Made by a program: the position numbers and the translations under genes
The notes under the pieces: generated by a model
What the model saw: only the letters and a program-made list of their open reading frames with translations
Told to the model about the DNA's origin: nothing
The model's database searches: none
In this document: positions 55,499 through 61,804 of the stretch, in pieces
How the letters are laid out: every line of letters starts with the position of its first letter
How positions within the stretch are numbered: the first letter of the stretch is position 1
Assembly: GCF_039871655.1 (NCBI RefSeq)
Contig: NZ_JBDPLZ010000005.1
Location: 620,001-684,000 of the forward strand
Direction of reading: 5' to 3'
Source: Actinocorallia sp039871655
Lineage (GTDB): Bacteria; Actinomycetota; Actinomycetes; Streptosporangiales; Streptosporangiaceae
Length of the DNA stretch: 64,000 nt

Positions 55499-57133
55499 TC
55501 AGTCCCCGGCGAGGTCGCGCCGCTCGAACGCGAACAGGCCCACCCCCGCCAGGCCCAGCCCGAGCACGGTGAGGACGGCGGCGGGGACCGCCGCGAAGGG
55601 CTCGGAGGGGAAGATCGCCAGATGGTGGAAGGGCGAGACCCCCAGCACCCACTCCGGCCAGTCCAGGCCGGGCCCGATCGTCTCCACCAGGAAGGCGGTG
55701 AAGACGAGGGCGGCGGGGAGCGCGACGGCGGCCCGGGGCACGAGGGCGTAGACGAGCACCGCCAGGCCGGTGAAGAACACCGTGACGGGAAGGCTGTTGA
55801 GCGCCGCGCCCAGCACGTCCCACAGGGGGACGCCGGAGTCCGACAGGAGGGTGCCCGCCCACATCAGCAGGCCGGCGGCGACGGTGATGAACACGCCCCC
55901 GGCGACGGCCAGGGCGAGATGGCCGCCGAGCCAGTGCGAGCGGGAGACCGGACGGGTGAGGACGGCGTCCAGCCGGCCCGAGGACTCCTCGGCCCTGGCC
56001 GCGCCGATCCGCCAGCACGCGTAGAGCGAGATCAGCATCCCGACCAGCATGCCCATCATCCCGATGAACGACGAGACCACCTGGCCGACGTCCCAGCCGA
56101 TGGCCTCCAGCGCCTTGCGGTAGGAGGGGTCGTCGGCGATGAAGCTCATGACGGCCTCGACCAGCAGGCCCATCACCAGCGAGTACAGGCCGATGCCGGT
56201 CGCCCAGCCGAACAGCATGCCCCGGGTGTTGCGCCAGGCGAACGCGGTGGGCCCGCCCAGCAGCCGGTCCCGGGGAGGCCGGCTGTCGCGTTCGGCCAGC
56301 AGCGACCCGCCGGTGTCGCGCAGGCGGCGCAGCCGGGCCGCGGCCGCCGTCAGGACGAGCGGGGCGAGGATCAGCAGGGCCAGCGCCGTCCAGTTCGGAT
56401 CCCGGAAGGCGTGGAGCTCGTCCATCCAGCCGTAGGGGGTGAGCCAGCGCAGCCCGCCGAGGGCGTCGTCGCTGTTGGCGACCCCCCGGACGAGGTAGGC
56501 GCCGCCGAGCGCCACCGCGGTGAGCGCGGTGGTGCGGCGGCGGATGGCGAACAGCTGGGAGAGGACGGCGGCGACCCCGGCGAAGGCGCCCCCGAACCCG
56601 GCGAGGCCGAGCCCGAAGACCACCGAACCCGCGGGCTGCGCGCCGGTCGCGATCAGCGTCACCGTGACGGTGGCGCCGATCAGCAGGAGGGCCGAGCCGA
56701 TCACCAGCGTCTGCGCCAGCAGGACCCGGCCCGCGCCGACGGGGCCGGTGAGGATGAACTCCGCGCGTTCGGACTCCTCCTCGCCGCGCAGCAGCCGCCC
56801 GGTGACGAGCAGCGCCCAGATCGCGGCGATCGACTGCATGAACCAGCCGGCGTCCCAGGCGACGAATCCGCCCACGGTGTCGGCGGCGTGCGGGAAGCCC
56901 TGCATCATCCGGACGGCCGGGCTGTCCTGGAACTGGGCCAGGGTGGAGCGGGAGGCGGGGTCGGGGTAGGTGGCGACGTAGCTGAGGGCTTCGACCGCGG
57001 CGAAGAAGGCGAGCCCGAGCGCCATCAGCAGGGTGCCGCGCCGGATGAGGCGGACGTTCAGCCCGAGGACGGCACGGGCGGCGGCGGCGTCCGTGGTCCG
57101 GGCGTGCGCGGGCTCGGCGGCGAGGAGGGCCAT
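55499..57133 (-). CDS. ABC-2 type exporter permease (TnrB3-like polyketide exporter family)
   Basis: Inner-membrane permease (544 aa) with about twelve helices in two six-helix halves, each opened by an amphipathic helix (RLIRRGTLLMALGLAFFAAV; AWRNTRGMLFGWATGIGLYS). It matches the COG3559 group of putative antibiotic exporters. Conserved loops GRLLRGEEESERAEFILTGP and AARAEESSGRLDAVLTRPVS contact the ATPase. It starts 9 bases after the ATPase gene, with which it forms a complete exporter. The substrate is unknown; self-resistance or drug efflux is the usual role. Confidence 0.88.
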   Translation of the reverse strand: MALLAAEPAHARTTDAAAARAVLGLNVRLIRRGTLLMALGLAFFAAVEALSYVATYPDPASRSTLAQFQDSPAVRMMQGFPHAADTVGGFVAWDAGWFMQSIAAIWALLVTGRLLRGEEESERAEFILTGPVGAGRVLLAQTLVIGSALLLIGATVTVTLIATGAQPAGSVVFGLGLAGFGGAFAGVAAVLSQLFAIRRRTTALTAVALGGAYLVRGVANSDDALGGLRWLTPYGWMDELHAFRDPNWTALALLILAPLVLTAAAARLRRLRDTGGSLLAERDSRPPRDRLLGGPTAFAWRNTRGMLFGWATGIGLYSLVMGLLVEAVMSFIADDPSYRKALEAIGWDVGQVVSSFIGMMGMLVGMLISLYACWRIGAARAEESSGRLDAVLTRPVSRSHWLGGHLALAVAGGVFITVAAGLLMWAGTLLSDSGVPLWDVLGAALNSLPVTVFFTGLAVLVYALVPRAAVALPAALVFTAFLVETIGPGLDWPEWVLGVSPFHHLAIFPSEPFAAVPAAVLTVLGLGLAGVGLFAFERRDLAGD

Positions 57134-57142
57134 CGGCTGCTC

Positions 57143-58066
57143 CTATCCGTCGAGGCGGGTCGCCGGTTCGGCGTCCTGCGTCGTCGGGGTCTCGTAGTAG
57201 GTCATGAAGATCTCCTCCAGGCTGGGTTCGTGGCTGCGCAACCTGGTCAGCCCGGCCCGGGTGAGACGTTCCAGCAGCGGTACGGGGGAGCCGGTGACCG
57301 TCACCCGGATCCCGTCGTCGGGGATGGACTCGACGGAGGTGACGCCGGGCACGCCGGAGAGGTCGGGCGCCGGGCCGTCGAAGGCGGCGTCGTAGACGGT
57401 GGCGTTCATGCTTCGCAGATCGGCGAGGGTGGCGACCTCGATCAGCCTGCCGTCCCGCAGGATCGCCACCCGCTCGCAGACGTCCTCGACCTCGTCGAGG
57501 ATGTGCGAGGACAGGAAGACCGTCTGGCCGCGGGCGGCCGCCTCCCTGGTCAGCGCCTGGAACTCGGCCTCCATGAGGGGGTCGAGCCCGGCGGTGGGCT
57601 CGTCGAGCAGCAGGAGGTCGGGGCGGGTCATGAACGCCGCGACCAGCGCGACCTTCTGCCGGTTGCCCTTGGAGTAGGAGCGGGCCCTCAGGCTCGGGTC
57701 CAGCCGGAGCCGCTCGATGAGCTCGTCCCGGTAGGCGGTGTCCACCCGGCCGGACAGGCGGCCCAGGTAGGTGAGGATCTCCATGCCGGTGAGCTGCGGC
57801 CACAGCGACACGTCTCCGGGCACGTAGCCCAGGTGGCGGTGGGCGGCCCGCACGTCGCCGACCGGCACGCCCATGATCCACGCCTGCCCGGACGTGGGCC
57901 GGATGAGGTTGAGCAGCAGCCGGATGGTGGTGGACTTGCCGGCCCCGTTGGGGCCGAGGAAGCCGAAGACCTCCCCCCGGGGGACCTCGAGGTCGAGCCC
58001 CTCCAAAGCGACCACACGTCCGAAGTGTTTGGTCAACTGCTCGGTCCTGATCGCCGCGTCCGTCAC
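57143..58066 (-). CDS. ABC exporter ATP-binding protein (DrrA-like)
   Basis: Cytoplasmic ATPase (307 aa) of the ABC-2 exporter. Motifs are Walker A GPNGAGKSTT, Q-loop YVPGDVSLWPQLT, signature YSKGNRQKVAL (a variant of LSGGQ seen in this group), Walker B LLLLDEPTAGLDP and switch His in FLSSHILDEVE. The C-terminal segment SHEPSLEEIFMTYYE is typical of DrrA-like ATPases. GTG 58066 has GGAGG at proper distance. First gene of the two-gene unit with the permease; divergent from the unknown gene at 58205. Confidence 0.92.
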   Translation of the reverse strand: MTDAAIRTEQLTKHFGRVVALEGLDLEVPRGEVFGFLGPNGAGKSTTIRLLLNLIRPTSGQAWIMGVPVGDVRAAHRHLGYVPGDVSLWPQLTGMEILTYLGRLSGRVDTAYRDELIERLRLDPSLRARSYSKGNRQKVALVAAFMTRPDLLLLDEPTAGLDPLMEAEFQALTREAAARGQTVFLSSHILDEVEDVCERVAILRDGRLIEVATLADLRSMNATVYDAAFDGPAPDLSGVPGVTSVESIPDDGIRVTVTGSPVPLLERLTRAGLTRLRSHEPSLEEIFMTYYETPTTQDAEPATRLDG

Positions 58067-58204
58067 CCGGCACCTCCGCCTCTTCTTCTGTGCCTCACAG
58101 GCTAGGGGGGACCGGCAGGGGAGAGCTACAGGTCCAAAGTCCCTGATGGGCGGCGTTCGCTCGCGGGACCCGGGGGTAGGGGACGTTTCGGGGAGGGGAA
58201 GACC

Positions 58205-58939
58205 ATGACGAGCACCGAACCGCGCAAGCGAGTGGAACCCACGCGATACGCAGCCGAGTCGCCGCCGGTCGTGCGGGAGCCCTTCTGGGCGGCACCCGTG
58301 CGCGGGGCGTTCGGCGCGGCCAGCAGGCTGCGCGGCGGGCACGTCTTCCACCCCGCGGGCTCCATGTACGCGGCGACCCTGACGATCGACCACGGGGACT
58401 TCCTGCGGGGCGTCGGCGAACACAGGACATATGAGGCGGTGGTCCGGGTCTCCAAGGCGCTGTCCCTGCCCGGGGGACTGCCGGACTTCCTGGGGATCGC
58501 CCTGCACATCCCCACCTCGGAGGGGCTGCTCGACCTGCTGTTCGCCACGACCGGCCGCCGGGTGGGGCTGCGTCACGTCCTGGTGCCCCGCAGTTCGTTC
58601 ACCTCCGGCGCCTACACCACCCTGATGCCCTACTCGATCAGGGGCAGGACCGCCGTCCTCGGCCTGTTCCCGCAGTCGAGCAGGCGGATCCCGGCCCGGC
58701 TGGAGGAGTTCGACCGCGCCGTCGCCGAGGCGCCGCTGGCCTTCCGGATGGCGAGCGCCTCCCCGCTCGGCCCCTGGCGGCCCCACGGCACCCTGCGCGT
58801 CCACACCCTCTGGTCGGGAAAGGACCTGGGGGCCTTCGACCCGGAACTGCACAACGTCCCGGACCTCCACCCCACCGGCCCCTTCCAGACCGTCCGCCGC
58901 CTGGCCTACCAGGGCTCCCGCGGCTCCCGCGGCGAGTAG
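58205..58939 (+). CDS. Protein of unknown function, possibly catalase-fold related
   Basis: A 244-residue cytoplasmic protein, no signal or membrane segment. I do not recognise the family with certainty. The arrangement RGGHVFHPAGSMYAATLTID, then EAVVRVSKALSLPGGLPDFL with GIALHIPTSEGLLDLLFATT is faintly like the heme-cavity region of catalase-like proteins (conserved His, then R-x-S and the P-D-x-x-G-I-A segment). The normal catalase proximal Tyr region is not apparent. ATG 58205 follows GGGGAAGACC. It sits between the ABC exporter and the NarL-type two-component genes, with no sign of co-transcription to the left. Confidence 0.55.
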   Translation: MTSTEPRKRVEPTRYAAESPPVVREPFWAAPVRGAFGAASRLRGGHVFHPAGSMYAATLTIDHGDFLRGVGEHRTYEAVVRVSKALSLPGGLPDFLGIALHIPTSEGLLDLLFATTGRRVGLRHVLVPRSSFTSGAYTTLMPYSIRGRTAVLGLFPQSSRRIPARLEEFDRAVAEAPLAFRMASASPLGPWRPHGTLRVHTLWSGKDLGAFDPELHNVPDLHPTGPFQTVRRLAYQGSRGSRGE

Positions 58940-58943
58940 CGGC

Positions 58944-58962
58944 GGTCATACGAAGGTCGTAC
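58944..58962 (+). promoter_or_regulatory. GGTCRTAC tandem repeat upstream of the two-component genes
   Basis: GGTCATAC (58944-58951) and GGTCGTAC (58955-58962) are 11 bases apart; TACGA-AGG-TCGTA within them is also a perfect inverted repeat. The same octamer recurs twice upstream of the MacB-like operon (60886-60907), as expected for autoregulation by the NarL-type regulator. Confidence 0.55.
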
Positions 58963-59018
58963 GCTGCTCCGCCGCCGGGCCGATCCGGAGCGGCCGGGGG
59001 CCTGCGTACGCTGCGGTG

Positions 59019-60203
59019 ATGACCGTGAAGACGCTGGAGCGGCTGCGGCGGCACCCCCGGATCGTGGACCTTCTGTGGACGCTTCCCCTGTTCGCTTACT
59101 CCCTGGTCTTCATGCCGACCTCGCTCGGCCCCGCCGCCGCGGAGCTGCCGCCGGACCCGTTCCTCCTGGCGATGATCTTCGGGCTCCTGACCCCGCTGAT
59201 CTGGCGCAGGAGATGGCCGCGCGGCGTGTTCGCGGTCGTCGCCCTGGTCTCGTTCGCGCAGTGGCTGGCCGGGGTGAACCCGCACATGGCCAACGTGTCG
59301 GTGCTGATCGCGCTGTACACGGTCGCGTCCCGCTCGACGGTCCGGTGGGCGCTGGCCGCGGCGGCCGTCAGCGTGTTCGGGTTCGCGCTGCCGGTCTTCG
59401 ACGGAGACCAGGGCGTCAAAAACGCGCTGAAAGCGCTGGCGACGATGGCCGTGTTCATCGTGGCGATCCTCGTCTTCGGCATCTACCTGCGCACCCGGCG
59501 CGCCTACCTGCAGAGCCTGGAGGAACGCGCCCTGCAGGCCGAGCAGGAGCGCGACACCCAGGTGCGGATGGCGATGGCGGCGGAACGGGCCAGGATCGCG
59601 CGCGAACTGCACGATGTCATCGCCCACAACGTCAGCGTCATGGTCGTGCAGGCCGACGGAGCCGCGTACGCCATCGACACCGACGTGGAGCGGGCCAGGA
59701 ACGCGCTGGAGACGATCTCCACCACCGGCAGGCTGGCGCTGGGCGAGATGCGGCGGCTGCTCGGGGTGCTGCGGGAAAGCGACGACACCGGCTCCTACAC
59801 CCCGCAACCAGGGGTCGATCAGCTCGGCGAGCTGGTCGAGCAGGTACGTGAGGCCGGTCTTCCTCTGGAGTTCACGGTCGAAGGCGAGCCGAAGGAGTTG
59901 CCGCAAGGACTTCAGCTCTCGGTCTTCCGCATCGTCCAGGAAGCCCTCACCAACGCCCTGAAGCACGCGGGTCCGGGTGCGAGCGCGTCTGTAAGGCTCC
60001 GCTACACGGACGGCGGAGTGGAGATCCAGGTCCGGGACGACGGCCGCGGCGCCGCCGAGGCCGAGAACGACGGGAAGGGGCACGGGTTGGCCGGGATGCG
60101 CGAACGCGCGGCGCTGTACGGGGGGACGGTACGGGCGGAACCCGTCCCGGGCGGCGGCTTCGAGGTGGCCGTGCGGCTTCCCGCCGGGGAGGCGGTCCGA
60201 TGA
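59019..60203 (+). CDS. NarL-type sensor histidine kinase (HisKA_3)
   Basis: Membrane sensor kinase (394 aa). The N-terminal 140 residues hold four to five helices with very short loops, i.e. an intramembrane-sensing type. A coiled coil (about 155-185) precedes the HisKA_3 domain with H198 in RIARELHDVIAHNVSVMV and EMRRLLGVLRE. The HATPase domain has FRIVQEALTNALKHAGP, DDGRGA and GHGLAGMRERAALYGG. The overall form matches DesK/LiaS-like actinobacterial kinases. TACGCT at 59007-59012 puts transcription start at about ATG 59019, so the mRNA may be leaderless. It overlaps the regulator by ATGA. Confidence 0.92.
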   Translation: MTVKTLERLRRHPRIVDLLWTLPLFAYSLVFMPTSLGPAAAELPPDPFLLAMIFGLLTPLIWRRRWPRGVFAVVALVSFAQWLAGVNPHMANVSVLIALYTVASRSTVRWALAAAAVSVFGFALPVFDGDQGVKNALKALATMAVFIVAILVFGIYLRTRRAYLQSLEERALQAEQERDTQVRMAMAAERARIARELHDVIAHNVSVMVVQADGAAYAIDTDVERARNALETISTTGRLALGEMRRLLGVLRESDDTGSYTPQPGVDQLGELVEQVREAGLPLEFTVEGEPKELPQGLQLSVFRIVQEALTNALKHAGPGASASVRLRYTDGGVEIQVRDDGRGAAEAENDGKGHGLAGMRERAALYGGTVRAEPVPGGGFEVAVRLPAGEAVR

Positions 60204-60865
60204 TCAAAGTGGTGCTCGTCGACGACCAGGAGCTGGTCAGAGCCGGTTTCCGCATGGTCCTGGACGCCCAGCCCGGCCTGGAGGTCGTGGGCGAGGCGGG
60301 GGACGGCCTGCAGGCGCTCGAACTGCTGCGCGCGACCCGGGCGGACGTCGTCCTCATGGACGTGCGGATGCCCCGGATGGACGGCATCGAGGCCACCCGC
60401 GGGATCGCCGCCGCCGGGCCCGCCGGGATGAAGGTGATCATCCTGACCACCTTCGACCTGGACGAGTACGCCTTCGCCGCGATCAAGGCGGGGGCAGCCG
60501 GGTTCCTGCTGAAGGACACCAGGCCCGCCCAGCTGGTCGAGGCGATCCACGCGGTGCACTCGGGCGACGCGGTGGTGGCTCCCAGCACGACGCGCCGCCT
60601 GCTGGAGCGCTTCGCCGGCCACCTGCCCGACCCCGGGCGCGCCCCGGCCGCCCCTCCCGGAGCCGAGGGGCTGACCGAACGGGAGCGGGAGGTCCTGCTC
60701 CTGGTGGCCAGAGGCCTGTCGAACGCCGAGATCGGCAGGGAGCTGCACGTGGCGGAGGCGACGGTCAAGACGCACGTCGGTCGCATCTTGACCAAGCTGG
60801 ACCTGCGCGACCGGGTGCAGATCGTGGTGTACGCCTACGAGACGGGCCTGGTGCCGCGGAGCTGA
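60200..60865 (+). CDS. NarL/LuxR-family response regulator
   Basis: Response regulator of 221 aa. The receiver domain shows the acidic pair VLVDDQELVRAGF, phosphoacceptor D54 in VLMDVRMPRMDG, the Thr switch in IILTTFDLDEYAF and the Lys in GFLLKDTRP. A C-terminal LuxR helix-turn-helix follows: GLTEREREVLLLVARGLSNA, EIGRELHVAEATVKTHVGRI. Coupled to the kinase by a four-base overlap. The shared GGTCRTAC repeats before the kinase and before the following ABC genes make it the probable activator of both. Confidence 0.93.
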   Translation: MIKVVLVDDQELVRAGFRMVLDAQPGLEVVGEAGDGLQALELLRATRADVVLMDVRMPRMDGIEATRGIAAAGPAGMKVIILTTFDLDEYAFAAIKAGAAGFLLKDTRPAQLVEAIHAVHSGDAVVAPSTTRRLLERFAGHLPDPGRAPAAPPGAEGLTEREREVLLLVARGLSNAEIGRELHVAEATVKTHVGRILTKLDLRDRVQIVVYAYETGLVPRS

Positions 60866-60885
60866 GCCGGGCGGCCACCGACTGA

Positions 60886-60907
60886 GGTCGTACGGCTCCG
60901 GTCGTAC
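60886..60907 (+). promoter_or_regulatory. GGTCGTAC pair upstream of the MacB-like operon
   Basis: Two copies of GGTCGTAC (60886-60893 and 60900-60907), 14 bases apart, lie about 125 bases before the ABC ATPase start. The octamer is the same as in the repeat upstream of the adjacent kinase gene. Confidence 0.5.
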
Positions 60908-61030
60908 CGGGGCCGCGCGGGTCAGCCGGAAGAGCACGGGATCGCGAGACCTGCGCCCGATGGCCGCGCGTCCGCCGCTTCCTAGCGTTGATCACGTCCC
61001 TTCCTGCCTGATCGAGTCCAGGAGTACGCC

Positions 61031-61804
61031 GTGACCGGCATCGCCCCCAGCCCTCCCCTTCGGGATCCCCGTCCGCCCGCTCCTGCCGTGGCGGCCGTCG
61101 ACGTCGTCAAGATCTACGGCCGCGGCGACGCCGCCGTCCACGCGCTGCGTGGTGTCACCGTCGAGTTCGCCCGGGGCGGGTTCACCGCGATCATGGGGCC
61201 GTCCGGCTCCGGCAAGTCCACGCTCATGCACTGCCTCGCCGGGCTCGACACCGTCACCTCCGGTGCGGTGCTGATCGGCGGCACCGACCTCACCGAGCTG
61301 GACGACAAGCGGCTGACCCTGCTGCGCCGCGAGCGCGTCGGGTTCGTCTTCCAGTCCTTCAATCTGGTGTCCACGCTGACGGCGCGGCAGAACATCCTGT
61401 TCCCGCTGGAGCTGGCGGGCCGCAAGCCCGAGGCGCCGTGGTTCGACCAGGTCGTCGACGTCCTGGGGCTGCGGGAGCGGCTCGGCCACCGCCCGTCCGA
61501 GCTGTCGGGCGGCCAGCAGCAGCGGGTGGCGTGCGCGCGGGCGCTGCTGTCCCGGCCCGAAGTGATCTTCGCCGACGAGCCGACCGGGAACCTGGACTCG
61601 GCGACCGGCCGGGAGGTGCTCGGGCTGCTGCGCCGGTCGGTCCGCGACCTGGGCCAGACCATCGTCATGGTCACCCACGACCCGGTGGCCGCCTCGTTCG
61701 CCGACCGCGTGGTCTTCCTGAGGGACGGGCTGATCGTCGACGAGCAGCACGGCCCGACGCCCGACGGCGTGCTGGACCGGCTCAAGCGGCTGGAGCGCGC
61801 ATGA
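61031..61804 (+). CDS. MacB/LolD-like ABC transporter ATP-binding protein
   Basis: Cytoplasmic ATPase (257 aa from GTG 61031) of a type VII (mechanotransmission-type) ABC exporter. Motifs are Walker A GPSGSGKSTLMH, Q-loop FVFQSFNLVSTLTARQNI (typical of the MacB group), signature LSGGQQQRV, Walker B VIFADEPTGNLDS and switch His in VMVTHDPVAASFAD. A Pro-rich N-terminal stretch precedes the domain. The permease gene overlaps it by ATGA. The neighbouring two-component system and shared promoter repeats suggest induction by an envelope-active compound. Confidence 0.93.
   Translation: MTGIAPSPPLRDPRPPAPAVAAVDVVKIYGRGDAAVHALRGVTVEFARGGFTAIMGPSGSGKSTLMHCLAGLDTVTSGAVLIGGTDLTELDDKRLTLLRRERVGFVFQSFNLVSTLTARQNILFPLELAGRKPEAPWFDQVVDVLGLRERLGHRPSELSGGQQQRVACARALLSRPEVIFADEPTGNLDSATGREVLGLLRRSVRDLGQTIVMVTHDPVAASFADRVVFLRDGLIVDEQHGPTPDGVLDRLKRLERA

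Noticed and set aside
55622..58105. 827-codon plus-strand frame opposite the ABC-2 exporter genes
   Set aside because: Low-complexity Gly/Glu/Asp/His translation typical of antisense frames. The exporter ATPase and permease on the minus strand are complete.
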